35,556 nucleotides of DNA from an uncultured Prevotellaceae bacterium (lineage in GTDB: Bacteria > Bacteroidota > Bacteroidia > Bacteroidales > Bacteroidaceae), in contig CAMNHM010000012.1 of the NCBI GenBank assembly GCA_946539475.1, positions 1 to 35,556 on the forward strand, in the 5' to 3' direction. Under the pieces are notes generated by a model. That model did no database searches. It had not been told where the DNA came from and saw nothing but the letters and a program-made list of their open reading frames with translations. Both the position numbers and the translations under genes were made by a program. This document shows, piece by piece, positions 25,559 to 34,258 of this stretch. The first letter of the stretch is position 1. Each line of letters starts with the position of its first letter.

Positions 25559-26767
25559 ATGATGATGAAAACGATGATCCCGGTATTGTTGGCGTTGTCG
25601 GCCGTGATAGGTCAACAGGCAATGGCACAGACCGTCTATGTCGACGTCGAGAATGAAGCTGTGAGCCGCTATCTCGACGAGGTGTCGTACGACTACGACT
25701 CTGAGAGCGAGATTCATAAGTATATCGAGGACGGCGTGCGGCAGGACATGCCCGCACCGGCCGTGATCGACATCCCTGCGACGGCTGGTGAGACGGTCGT
25801 CGTCAGCTATGGCGAAGCACCCGACTATTCCGACTGTACGACGCAGGAAATGACGGTGGTCGACGGATGCGTCAGTATCTATAACCTCACGCCCGGTCAC
25901 ACCTATTATTATAAGGTGGAAAGTGGAGATTGGAAAGTGGAAGGTGAGATTGTCGTGACGGGTAGGGTCAGGATGGTGGCTTTCCCCAGTGTGCGTAACG
26001 TCCGCGACATGGGCGGATGGGACTGTGCCGGCAACTACGTTATCCGTTATGGTAAGGTTTACCGCGGTGCAGAGCTCAACGGGGATTATGTCGCTACGGA
26101 AGCTGACGTCGAAGGACTCCGTCAGCTGGGCATTGCAGCAGAGATAGATCTACGCCAGAAAAACGAAGACAACGGTGCGGGTATCTCTGTCTTTGGCTTC
26201 AATACTGACGATAACACCTATCTCTTCACCGACAACAGCGGATGCTGCGAGCGCGGTCATCTGACGGGCTATATCTGGACTCAGCGCTATCGTCGAGAGT
26301 TTGAATTCATCGTTGCCAACCTGCGCGAGGGACGGCCCGTCTTCCATCATTGCGTCTATGGCGCTGACCGTACGGGCATGCTGGCACTGTTGATGGAAGG
26401 CTTGTTGGGGATGTCGTACGAAGACATGATGAAAGACTATGAGCTGACATCGTTCTTCAGGATTCGTACGAAGGAGAATATCGATTTCGTCTTCGACTAT
26501 ATCAACTCGCTGTCAGGCGAGACGCTGCAGGACAGGTTTAAGTACTACTTCACCAACCGCCTCTACGTCAGTCTCTCCGACATCAATTATTTCATGCAGG
26601 AGATGCTTGAGAAGAAGGTGGTGGTAGGTATCGACGAGCATACTGCTCCAACAATCGTCAGCACCGAAAACGTCTATGACCTTAGTGGTCGGCCTTCAAG
26701 TGAAGGTACGAAGGGTGTGAAGATTGTACTCAGCAGCGACGGTATGCGCCGAAAGCTCCTCCGCTGA
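25559..26767 (+). CDS. Secreted tyrosine-protein phosphatase (DSP/Y_phosphatase3-like)
   Basis: 402 residues. The signal peptide is cleaved after QAMA (about 23). Residues 60-135 look like a fibronectin III-type domain (DIPATAGETVVVSYG, LTPGHTYYYKV). The phosphatase domain starts near SVRNVRDMGGWDCAGNYVIRYGKVYRGAEL, includes the general region EIDLRQ, and has the active-site loop HCVYGADRTG (C265, R271; CX5R). The end has VYDLSGRPSSEGTKGVKIVLSSDG, a degenerate form of the C-terminal tail common on exported Prevotella and Bacteroides proteins. Residues 119-129 (KVESGDWKVEG) are encoded by a GTGGAAAGTGGAG repeat at the domain junction. The protein is expected in the periplasm or on the surface; phospho-tyrosine, phosphoinositide or inositol phosphates are possible substrates. 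Three consecutive ATGs; GGAGG at 25554 best fits the third (25565). Confidence 0.9.
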   Translation: MMMKTMIPVLLALSAVIGQQAMAQTVYVDVENEAVSRYLDEVSYDYDSESEIHKYIEDGVRQDMPAPAVIDIPATAGETVVVSYGEAPDYSDCTTQEMTVVDGCVSIYNLTPGHTYYYKVESGDWKVEGEIVVTGRVRMVAFPSVRNVRDMGGWDCAGNYVIRYGKVYRGAELNGDYVATEADVEGLRQLGIAAEIDLRQKNEDNGAGISVFGFNTDDNTYLFTDNSGCCERGHLTGYIWTQRYRREFEFIVANLREGRPVFHHCVYGADRTGMLALLMEGLLGMSYEDMMKDYELTSFFRIRTKENIDFVFDYINSLSGETLQDRFKYYFTNRLYVSLSDINYFMQEMLEKKVVVGIDEHTAPTIVSTENVYDLSGRPSSEGTKGVKIVLSSDGMRRKLLR

Positions 26768-26846
26768 TCGTTTTCTGATTGATGTTGGTAGTGGAGTTGC
26801 TGGTGCCGATATTTCAGATACTTGAAAAAGGGCCTTCGGGCGTGAC

Positions 26847-27091
26847 GCTCGTTCGGCACTAGCGTTCAGCTAGTGGCTGACTTTGACCCCGCTAGTATCG
26901 GAGGTCGACCCCGCTAGTATCGGAGGTTCGGGTGTCTCCTTCGGCACTAGCAGGCTGAAGCTCCGATACTAGCAGGCTGAAGCTCCGGCACTAGCAGGCT
27001 GAAGCTCCGGCATTAGCGCGACGTTCCTACGGCATTAGCGCGACGTTCCTTCGCCACTATCGTGACGCTTCTCCGGCACTGGCTGTCTGAC
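26847..27091. repeat. 22-bp tandem array, copy 3
   Basis: About ten units. From 26944 the register is exactly 22 bases (26944, 26966, 26988, 27010, 27032, 27054, 27076). Three units contain CACTAGCAGGCTGAAG or its one-to-two-base variant, two contain GCATTAGCGCGACGTTCC, and one contains CCACTATCGTGACG. Earlier units (26847, 26869, 26891, and a 31-base unit at 26913) carry GCTAGTATCGGAGG. The array fills most of the gap between convergent genes (26768-27094), ends 4 bases before the end of the CotH fusion gene, and has no T-rich terminator. The short sequence 26768-26846 shows nothing else. Confidence 0.9.
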
Positions 27092-27094
27092 AAT

Positions 27095-29791
27095 TTATTT
27101 CACGACCATCTTCCTGCCTGCAATGATATAGATGCCGGGCTTGAGCTGTTTGTCGTTTACTCGTCGTCCGCTGAGGTCGTAGACGGCGTTTGGCTTTTCG
27201 TTGACAGTGGCAACGGAGGGGATGCCGGCAGGGATCTCCAGCGAAAGCGGGAAGCCTTTTCGGTCGACTTCACGCAGGTGGCGGGTGATCCAGTTGGAGA
27301 TATAATTTATTTCGTAGTCGAAGCTCATGAGCTCTCCCCTGATGTCGCTGTCGCCGCTCCAGCGTGTCATCTCCCGACGGGCGGCGCCGCTGCGTGTGAT
27401 CAGGTCGTAGTAGTATCGATAGCGACTGATGAGGCTGTCGGTGTTCAGCACTGTCTGCCGCAGCTCCTGATAGCGGGCATTGAGCTTGTCGACGAAGTGA
27501 TCCACATCGAAGAGGATCAGTCGGTTGGTCAGTCCGAACGACATGTCGAAGAGTAGTCGTGGAGAGAGGAAGTCTTTATTGAACTGCCCTGCCCACTCCT
27601 GTCCTACGGTGCAGTCGAGATCCCAGGCTGCCGGTGTGAGCTTCTTGTCGAAAGTCTTGTCGTAGACTGCCCATATCATGTTCTTCCCGTAGTTGTCAAG
27701 GGCGTTCAGTGCGCTTCCAAAGACGCAGTAGTCGACGAGTACTGGCACGTCGAAGTATTCGTCGACTTTCTGTTTAAACTCCTCAGCACTGCTCATCACG
27801 ACGAAGTCGATGGCGTTGTACAACGTTGACCAGTCGGTGGTGTCGCTGTCGGCGAGGTCCGGATAGTTCACCTCGAAGGTCGACCACTGCTCTGAGAGGT
27901 TGCTGTAGGGGGTGTAGAGCGTGTCGTACATCAGCGCATAGCCCCATCCCTTGGCTTTATAGAGGCATCCGCGTATGTCGCCTGTCTGTGCATCGACTTT
28001 CTTGATTTTCGTCTGCTTGCGGTCGAGGTTCTCTGAGAAGTTGTAGAACCCCATGTACTCGTCGTTGAGGAACACCTCCACCACTGTTCCGCTGACGCCC
28101 AGACGTGCCTTTGGCTCTTGTTCGGCATAGTAGGGCCGGGAGTTGATAGCGTTCCATATGTCCATTGCCACCCTGTTTCTTAGGCGGAAGATGTCGGCCT
28201 GTCCGGCGTCGAGAATCCAGTTGTTGTCGTTGCGCATGCCGAAGAGGCGTTTGTCGTCGGTGAGCTTGATTTTGTAGTTCCGCTTGTGCTTGTCGGGTCC
28301 GTTGGTGCTTCCTCCACGCCATTTGATCGTGGCGTCGAGGGTGTCGACGGTCGTCTTGTCTGGTTCGAACATCAGCACGGAGCCTGCCCGATAGTTGTAT
28401 CCGAAGGTGCCTTTGAGCTGTAGGATGGGCAGGAAGGTGAACTTGATGAAGCTGCTCTCTGCGATGCCGTTGGGATGGATAAAGGTGGCGATGTAGCTGC
28501 TGTTGGCATCGACATAGTTGAAGGTGTAGATGTCGCTTGATACGTTACTGCCGTTGATGAGCATCTGCTTGTACTCGCTGGGTTTCTTCACCGAGAGCGT
28601 GATGTTTTGGTTGAAGAAACTTTCAGGGACGCTCACGAGGTAGGTATTGGTAAGGCGGTCGTAGGGTGCCTGTCGTCCGCCGATGTATAGCTGAGCATGT
28701 GCGACGCCACACGTGAGGAGCAATAGCCCGACAGCGGCCGTCCTGCTCATCTCTTTTTTGAATAGTTGGCGCACGAAGCGGTAGGAGGCTATCCTCGCTT
28801 TATCGACGAGCACGCAAAGAGCGAAGAGCACGGCAACGAAGAGCAGCAGCAACGGCAGTGCAGCATAATAAGGCATCGAGCGATAGACCGTTACGACGAC
28901 CTGCTCGTAGACTTTCTCGTAGAAGTAAGGATGACAGTGCACCAGGAAGGCAGCAAAGCTTGACGCTGCTATCCAGTTAATGGTCTTGTTGTAGCCTATC
29001 TCTATTTTGCTGAAATACATCAGCAGGCATGCTGATGCCAGGATGACGACGATTGATGAGAATTTCCACGATATGCTGACGAAGAAGATGTTCTCCGTAT
29101 GCTTTGCGATGATGGCGATGATGAATTGCACGACAATAAGTGCTACGAACGACAGGAGGAACTGGCGTTTGGAAAACAGCTTGTTGATTTCAAAACGTCG
29201 CAGGTAGGCTCCCAGGAGATAGAGGATGACGAACGAGATGGGCGAGCAGCCCGTCAGGTATCCCGACTCCCGATCGTTGATCCATCCGAAGATACATTGC
29301 ATTGTGATGACGGAGACGAGCACGACGGTGAACTGTCGCTTCGTGCTCTGCTCGATGAACGGGTTTAGCACCGGTGCTATCAGAAAGAGCATGATGTAGA
29401 CAGGCACAAACCAGTAGTCGTCCATCAGGAGTATGTGGATGAGGAATTTCAGCGAGAAGGTGACGTCGGGGAACAGCAGGAGAATGACGAAATAGATGGG
29501 GATGGAGTAGAAGAGCACCTGGTAGAGTAGCGACAGTAGCTTTTCCGTCTTCGTCTTGATGCCATACCATCCTGAGAGCAGTATGAACAGGTCGACACAG
29601 GTGAAGGTGGCTGCGACGATGAAGAGGTTGCAGTAGTACTCCAGTGGATTGACAGTCGCAAACTGGTCGTTGTTCATCAGGTTGATCTCGCCGGTGACAT
29701 GGAATATCATCACAAAGAGCATCGCTGTGATGCGGAAGAGCTCCATGTTCGAATCGCGTACGGCGGGGGTAGTAGTAGTTGTCTTATTCAT
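27095..29791 (-). CDS. Fusion of membrane acyltransferase (type 3) with CotH kinase domain
   Basis: 898 residues in one open frame. Residues 14-340 are an acyltransferase-3 membrane protein with about ten helices: MELFRITAMLFVMIFHVTG holds the family's R/E...H motif (H31), followed by LFILLSGWYGIKTKTEK and LLMDDYWFVPVYIMLFLIAPVLNPF. After RFVRQLFKKE the sequence MSRTAAVGLLLLTCGVAHAQ (348-367) reads exactly like a signal peptide, and beyond it comes a secreted CotH protein: WRGGST (491-496), KRNYKIKL, NWILDAGQADIFRLRNRVAMDIW, VFLNDEYMGFYNFSENLD, and the metal site AAWDLDCTVG (721-730). The C-terminus is the VYDLSGRRV...GIYIIAGRK tail. CotH proteins are atypical protein kinases in Firmicutes spores. 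The fusion could place the CotH part in the periplasm. ATG at 28750 could also start a separate protein. It overlaps the upstream gene by 8 bases. Confidence 0.85.
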   Translation of the reverse strand: MNKTTTTTPAVRDSNMELFRITAMLFVMIFHVTGEINLMNNDQFATVNPLEYYCNLFIVAATFTCVDLFILLSGWYGIKTKTEKLLSLLYQVLFYSIPIYFVILLLFPDVTFSLKFLIHILLMDDYWFVPVYIMLFLIAPVLNPFIEQSTKRQFTVVLVSVITMQCIFGWINDRESGYLTGCSPISFVILYLLGAYLRRFEINKLFSKRQFLLSFVALIVVQFIIAIIAKHTENIFFVSISWKFSSIVVILASACLLMYFSKIEIGYNKTINWIAASSFAAFLVHCHPYFYEKVYEQVVVTVYRSMPYYAALPLLLLFVAVLFALCVLVDKARIASYRFVRQLFKKEMSRTAAVGLLLLTCGVAHAQLYIGGRQAPYDRLTNTYLVSVPESFFNQNITLSVKKPSEYKQMLINGSNVSSDIYTFNYVDANSSYIATFIHPNGIAESSFIKFTFLPILQLKGTFGYNYRAGSVLMFEPDKTTVDTLDATIKWRGGSTNGPDKHKRNYKIKLTDDKRLFGMRNDNNWILDAGQADIFRLRNRVAMDIWNAINSRPYYAEQEPKARLGVSGTVVEVFLNDEYMGFYNFSENLDRKQTKIKKVDAQTGDIRGCLYKAKGWGYALMYDTLYTPYSNLSEQWSTFEVNYPDLADSDTTDWSTLYNAIDFVVMSSAEEFKQKVDEYFDVPVLVDYCVFGSALNALDNYGKNMIWAVYDKTFDKKLTPAAWDLDCTVGQEWAGQFNKDFLSPRLLFDMSFGLTNRLILFDVDHFVDKLNARYQELRQTVLNTDSLISRYRYYYDLITRSGAARREMTRWSGDSDIRGELMSFDYEINYISNWITRHLREVDRKGFPLSLEIPAGIPSVATVNEKPNAVYDLSGRRVNDKQLKPGIYIIAGRKMVVK

Positions 29792-30854
29792 TCTTTCGTC
29801 CTCCTGTCAGCCACGATGTAAGGGTTGGAAAAAAACGGTTCATCAGATAGTATAGCAGCACGCTGGCGCCGATGACTAGCGCCGTGCCCAGCAGGTAGTA
29901 GGCAAAGGCTGCCAGCTCGGTGTGTATGGGGATGATCTCTCGTCGGGCCACCATCGTCATAATGGCCGAGAAGAGTCGGTGGGAAGCGAACAGGAAGAAT
30001 GTTGCCGACGTCAGCAGTGCCGGTATGGTGATGCCTCGCTCGGCACAGCGCACGGCGATGTCGAAGAGCAGCAGCAGGACGATGCTGTTTCCAACGACCG
30101 TTGGCGAATACTGCAGCATGTAGACCACTGCCATGGTGATGGCACAAGGTAGTAGGTAAGGTCGCAGGCGCCGGACGACACTATAGGGCGATATTCGTTT
30201 GATGGAGAAATAGGCGCCCAGCGAGAAGTAGAAATAGGTGTACCACACCACGCCAGGATAGCTGGGCAGCAGCTGCATAGTGTCGACGACCGCCAGCAGC
30301 ATGAGGAATCCGATGTCGAGGTAGTGTATGCCCAGCCATATAATGGGCGAGAAGAGTACCAGTAGCATCAGGCACTGCAGAAACCAGAACTGCCCGACGA
30401 TGGGTGCTCCCTGGTCGGTGGGAAGGTGGGTGATTTGGCTGATGTCCCAGAATAGATAGGGATAGTCCGTGAGTGTCATCTCGCTGACTGGCTTATGGAG
30501 CAGCATCTGGAAGTCGGGATGGAGCATCTGCAGCGTGAGGACGATAAGGAAGTAGATGATGTTCCAGGCGATGAAGGGCACCAGCAGCGTCCGCACTCGC
30601 TTCGTCAGCTTGCTCTTGTAGAGCTGACGTCCGAACGTCCCCTCGCGGAAGAAGAGCAGCCCCGAGAGGAAGAAAAACATTGGAACGGCCATCCCGCAGA
30701 AGAAGTCGACAAACAGGCGGATGAAGAACGAGAAGACGGGCAGGTCGTAGAGCCACGGGCAATAGATGCCCATGATATTGGTATGGATACACACCACGAG
30801 GCATATCATAGGGAAGCGCAGCAGCGTGACCGCCTGTGAGTCTATCTTCTGCAT
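29784..30854 (-). CDS. Membrane acyltransferase family protein (acyltransferase 3)
   Basis: 356 residues from ATG 30854 (MQKIDSQAVTLLRFPMICLVVCIHTN). H in VCIHTN is the family's catalytic histidine after the first helix. About ten membrane helices follow, with FFCGMAVPMFFFLSGLLFF as the characteristic second segment and KLTKRVRTLLVPFIAWNIIYF as the basic-hydrophobic pair. Such enzymes move acetyl, succinyl or other acyl groups onto surface sugars or peptidoglycan. The frame stays open to 31103, but those extra residues are Arg/Pro-rich, overlap the upstream gene and lack family similarity, so they were cut. It overlaps both neighbours (13 and 8 bases), indicating a coupled operon for modifying a surface glycan. 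Confidence 0.9.
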   Translation of the reverse strand: MQKIDSQAVTLLRFPMICLVVCIHTNIMGIYCPWLYDLPVFSFFIRLFVDFFCGMAVPMFFFLSGLLFFREGTFGRQLYKSKLTKRVRTLLVPFIAWNIIYFLIVLTLQMLHPDFQMLLHKPVSEMTLTDYPYLFWDISQITHLPTDQGAPIVGQFWFLQCLMLLVLFSPIIWLGIHYLDIGFLMLLAVVDTMQLLPSYPGVVWYTYFYFSLGAYFSIKRISPYSVVRRLRPYLLPCAITMAVVYMLQYSPTVVGNSIVLLLLFDIAVRCAERGITIPALLTSATFFLFASHRLFSAIMTMVARREIIPIHTELAAFAYYLLGTALVIGASVLLYYLMNRFFPTLTSWLTGGRKNE

Positions 30855-32155
30855 AGGCGTCGAGGGTGTTTCGGTGGATAGGCAAAGAAGCATCCTGCCA
30901 GTATGAAGAGGAAGGGCATCAAGGGATCCTTGAAGCGCGTCTCGCCATGCATGACGAGGACGAGTGCCAGCGACCCTCCGACGACGATGAAGAGGGGCAG
31001 GAAGAGGGATTTGTACTGTCGGCGTCGCAGTAGCTTGACGGTGCCTGCCAGTGCGAGCACGAGCAGCAGGAGATAGAATATCCAGCAGACGAGCGACAGC
31101 CACTGTGCGACGCTGAGGCTCGCTGCCTCTGCCAGCAGACTGCGATAGGGCAGCGTGATGTAGTTCTGATCCGAACGCGTCTTGTCAGCGAGGAAGGCAG
31201 GCATCGCGTCGTAGTCGCTCTGATACATGTAGAAGAGTCGTCCGGGTATTTTCTTCAGGTAGTCAGTCTTGTGGTCTTTCAGCCACTCCAGGCTGCGCTC
31301 CCTCCAGATGCGTTCGTACTCAAAGCAGTCCATCTGCTCATGGTTCTCGATGTAGCGGGGTGTGCCCTCAGGCCATACGGGCTGTCCCCAGTGGGGAGCG
31401 ACGGCAGCGCCGTCGTAGCACTCGTCGACCATCGAGAACCAGTAGTTGCGCGCCTGGTAGAGGAAGTGCCCTGTGCGCATGTAGCACATGCTTCCAATCA
31501 CCAGGATCGTAACGATATAGCCACCCAGCAGCGAGGCGATGCTCAGGAGCCACCTCTGTCTTCTGAACAGCAGGAGGAAGACAATCACCGATCCGAGGAA
31601 GATGGCTGCCGTAGGGCGGATCCAGTTGGCGAAAGCCAGCAGCACACCGCTGACGACCAGCCAGCGCGCCGACTGCCGGCTGACGACGAGATAGGTGGCG
31701 GCAACAGCCAGACAGGTAGAGGGAATCTCGCTGGAGAGCATCGTGCTCTGTCCCCAGTTGTTGGGGTATAGCACGAACAGCAGCATGACTGCCACGGCTG
31801 CCTTTCCTCCTACGAGCCGCAGCGCAGTATGGGCAGTGAGGAGGGCAGTGAGGGCCTTCAGCAGACAGAGCACGACGAGCAGTGGATAGATACTGTCAGT
31901 AAGCCACAGCGACAGTTCGACGAGGTTGATGAATCCGATGTTCCAGATGAAGGGTGCCTCACGGAAGATGGTCGGCGTAGGATAGGGAGCACTCTCTGCC
32001 AGGCATTGCCGGGCATATTCGAGATATCCCACGCCGTCGTTCGTGGGGGTGTAGTGGAAAAACAGTAGTACTACCAGCAGCCATACGAGGTATGCGGCGG
32101 CTAGTATGAGCAAAAGGACATTGCAGCGTTTCAGTTGATGACTGCTATCTTGCAT
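30842..32155 (-). CDS. Polytopic membrane glycosyltransferase-like protein (GT39/ArnT-like)
   Basis: 437 residues, about ten to eleven membrane helices, beginning with LLLILAAAYLVWLLVVLLFF. The acidic residue in PTNDGVGYLEYARQ shortly after the first helix fits the catalytic Asp position of GT-C type transferases (PMT/ArnT), which take sugars from polyprenyl-phosphate donors. The mid-part has LYPNNWGQSTMLSSEIPSTCLAVAATYLV and FANWIRPTAAIFLGSVIVFLL. The soluble stretch about 235-330 (WFSMVDECYDGAAVAPHWGQP, KKIPGRLFYMYQSDYDAMPAF) should be periplasmic. MHGETRFKDPLMPFLFILAG at the end matches the R-F-PLMPF feature common in these proteins. Donor and acceptor unknown. The start overlaps the end of the PorZ-like gene by 25 bases. 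Confidence 0.78.
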   Translation of the reverse strand: MQDSSHQLKRCNVLLLILAAAYLVWLLVVLLFFHYTPTNDGVGYLEYARQCLAESAPYPTPTIFREAPFIWNIGFINLVELSLWLTDSIYPLLVVLCLLKALTALLTAHTALRLVGGKAAVAVMLLFVLYPNNWGQSTMLSSEIPSTCLAVAATYLVVSRQSARWLVVSGVLLAFANWIRPTAAIFLGSVIVFLLLFRRQRWLLSIASLLGGYIVTILVIGSMCYMRTGHFLYQARNYWFSMVDECYDGAAVAPHWGQPVWPEGTPRYIENHEQMDCFEYERIWRERSLEWLKDHKTDYLKKIPGRLFYMYQSDYDAMPAFLADKTRSDQNYITLPYRSLLAEAASLSVAQWLSLVCWIFYLLLLVLALAGTVKLLRRRQYKSLFLPLFIVVGGSLALVLVMHGETRFKDPLMPFLFILAGCFFAYPPKHPRRLCRR

Positions 32156-34191
32156 ACCGTACCTTTCTTTCCGTCGCTGGTGGCGGTGGCGACCATATAC
32201 ACTCCGCTGGCGACCCTTCGACCAGAGCGGTCGCAGCCGTTCCAGGTGAATGTTCCGCCGTTGGAGCGTCCCTGTGCCACGAGCTGTCCGCTGGTGCTGA
32301 GAATCTTCACGTCAGCATTCAGCGTGAGTCCGACGATGGTGATCAGTCCGTCGTAGTCCGCGACGACAGGATTGGGATAGGCGTAGACATTGTCCTTGGT
32401 CATCTCGACGGAAGCGCTGGTGGCATCGGTCATGTAGGAGCAGAGCCCTGACTCCGTGCCGATGAACAGCTCGCCCGTCTCGTTGTCGATGACCATCGAC
32501 TCGATGTTGTTCGAGAACAACAGGCTGTTCTCCGTGGTGAAGTTCTGCAGCTGGGTCATGTTGTCGGCACTGATCAGATAGATGCCGCTGCCTTTCGTAC
32601 CCAGCCACTTGCGGTTGCCTCCGTCGACGACGATGCAGTTCACCACTGCGCCGTTCATCAGGTAGTCGGCGTAGTTCGAGCCGTCGTTGCGAGGCACCTT
32701 CACCTGAGTGAGGTAGGGCTCGTTGTCGTAGACACGCTCTGCCTCTAGGAGGAAGAGTCCGCGGTTGGTGCCTATCCAGAGGTTGTTGTCGAGATCCTCT
32801 ACCACGCAGTAGGGTGAGTATTCGGAGTACGACGTGCCATCCTGGTTGATGATGGTCTTGAACGAGTTGATGATCTGGTTGCTCTTTGGGTCGTAGCAAT
32901 AGATGGAGGGCGTGTCGCTGTGGTTGTTGACAAACCAGATGAGTCCCCTGCTGTCGATGGTGATGGCCTGCATGCCGTTGAGGCTCTTGCCGCCGTTCAT
33001 CAGCGTGGGCTGCTTGTGCGATATCCACTCGCCGTCCTTGGTGCGCTCTACGATGCTGTTCTCCGTCACCTGGCTCTGCAGCATCCAGAGGTTGCCCTCA
33101 GCGTCGAAGGCCAGTGTCTCAGTCAGCACGTAGCGGTTGCTGGTGGTGGCTGTCTGTAGGATGCTGTTGTCCTTGTGATAGTACTTTACGAGCTGCCCGT
33201 CGTTGTACTCGAACACCCCCGGCCGTCCGCTGGCGAAGATATGGTCGTTGTCGAAGGGATCGACATCTACCGACATCACATCGACAAATCGCCAGGTGCT
33301 CGACTCTGTGCCGTCGACGCCCGTAAAGTCGTCGGGAAGGATGGTCCACTCCCTGTTCTCGATGTTGAAGAGCTGCACGGTGCCCGGGCGTTGGAGGTCT
33401 ACCAGCTGGTCGTAGCCTGCCCCGCTGGAGTAGATGGTGCCGTTCTTCAGGCGCATGAATCCGAAGTGGTTGTATTTGGGTCCGCCAGGCTTTAGGGTCT
33501 TGACGAGGTCGATGTTCTCGTTCCAGTCGCTCATGTCCTTCACGAAGAGGTCGGCAGGAGCGTCAGCCTGTGTCCAGCTGTGGCCGTCGATGAGGTTGCT
33601 TGTGAGCAGTCCTGTGAGCACCTTTCCCTGGGCGTTCCTGATGTAGATGTTCGTCGTGCCGACGGCGATGTCGGTGATATTCTCGTTGAGGATGTATGAC
33701 TCAGCAATCTCTGCCCGTTTCATATTGACCTTCACCACGCCGAATCCTGTGCCAAGATAGGCATATACATCGTTGATATAGACGGTGTTGACGGTCTTGT
33801 CCTGTGTCATACTCTTGGCATAGAGTGCGCTGATGTTCTGCACGTTGCCCTCGGCATCCATGAGGTCGATGTTCGCGTTCTGGTAGACGATGATGAGTCG
33901 CTTGGCAGCATTGTTCCAGGCGATGTGAGTGATGTGGGTGTCGCTCAGGGCGTTCACCTTGTCGTAGGTGGTGATGCTCTGGTCGTTGAAGTTGTAGCTG
34001 TAGAGGTCGTCCGAGGCGCGTACGAACAGCATGTGTCCGCCCTTCACGATCTGCTGTGGCTCGTAGTACGACATATAGGAGCGCCAGGTGCCTATCTGGG
34101 CGTACAGGGTGAGGGGTAAAAGGGTTATCAGGTAAAAGGGCAAGAGCCATTTTACTACCTTCGTCGTATTGCTGTGGTTCGGTGTTCTCAT
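32131..34191 (-). CDS. porZ: PorZ-like type IX secretion protein (beta-propeller, C-terminal sorting domain)
   Basis: 686 residues; Porphyromonas gingivalis PorZ is somewhat longer. The signal peptide (about 1-32) ends TLYAQ, followed by IGTWRSYMSYYEPQQIVKGG, the opening of the PorZ N-terminal propeller. ITTYDKVNALSDTHITHIAWN, LIIVYQNANIDLMDAEGNVQNI and AYLGTGFGVVKVNM continue the first propeller. Later blades resemble two-component regulator propellers (GLIWFVNNHSDTPSIYCYD, DLDNNLWIGTNRGLFLLE, RKWLGTKGSGIYLIS, GELFIGTESGLCSYM). The end is a type IX sorting domain (VYAYPNPVVADYDG, VKILSTSGQLVAQG, SGRRVASGVYMVAT). PorZ is a surface part of the attachment complex that helps anchor cargo to A-LPS, so its place in an operon with glycan-modifying membrane enzymes is meaningful. 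The assignment to PorZ rather than another propeller protein is likely but not certain. Confidence 0.75.
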   Translation of the reverse strand: MRTPNHSNTTKVVKWLLPFYLITLLPLTLYAQIGTWRSYMSYYEPQQIVKGGHMLFVRASDDLYSYNFNDQSITTYDKVNALSDTHITHIAWNNAAKRLIIVYQNANIDLMDAEGNVQNISALYAKSMTQDKTVNTVYINDVYAYLGTGFGVVKVNMKRAEIAESYILNENITDIAVGTTNIYIRNAQGKVLTGLLTSNLIDGHSWTQADAPADLFVKDMSDWNENIDLVKTLKPGGPKYNHFGFMRLKNGTIYSSGAGYDQLVDLQRPGTVQLFNIENREWTILPDDFTGVDGTESSTWRFVDVMSVDVDPFDNDHIFASGRPGVFEYNDGQLVKYYHKDNSILQTATTSNRYVLTETLAFDAEGNLWMLQSQVTENSIVERTKDGEWISHKQPTLMNGGKSLNGMQAITIDSRGLIWFVNNHSDTPSIYCYDPKSNQIINSFKTIINQDGTSYSEYSPYCVVEDLDNNLWIGTNRGLFLLEAERVYDNEPYLTQVKVPRNDGSNYADYLMNGAVVNCIVVDGGNRKWLGTKGSGIYLISADNMTQLQNFTTENSLLFSNNIESMVIDNETGELFIGTESGLCSYMTDATSASVEMTKDNVYAYPNPVVADYDGLITIVGLTLNADVKILSTSGQLVAQGRSNGGTFTWNGCDRSGRRVASGVYMVATATSDGKKGTVCKIAVIN

Positions 34192-34197
34192 TGCGAT

Positions 34198-34258
34198 TTG
34201 GGCGAGTTGGGGTTGTGGGGGATTTTAGGGTTTATGGGCGATTGGGGTTTATGGGTGG
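34198..34258. repeat. G-rich simple repeat between rdgB and porZ
   Basis: Forward-strand units TTTATGGGCGATTGGGG and TTTATGGGTGGGTTGGGG plus related G-rich sequence. On the coding (reverse) strand the repeat provides the last codons (THP) and TAA stop of rdgB and fills the 57-base gap up to porZ. Another case of a simple repeat placed exactly at a stop codon. Confidence 0.65.

Noticed and set aside
30855..31103. Longer start for the acyltransferase at 30854
   Set aside because: The extension is Arg/Pro/His-rich, lies wholly over the preceding gene in another frame, and delays the family's normal first helix.
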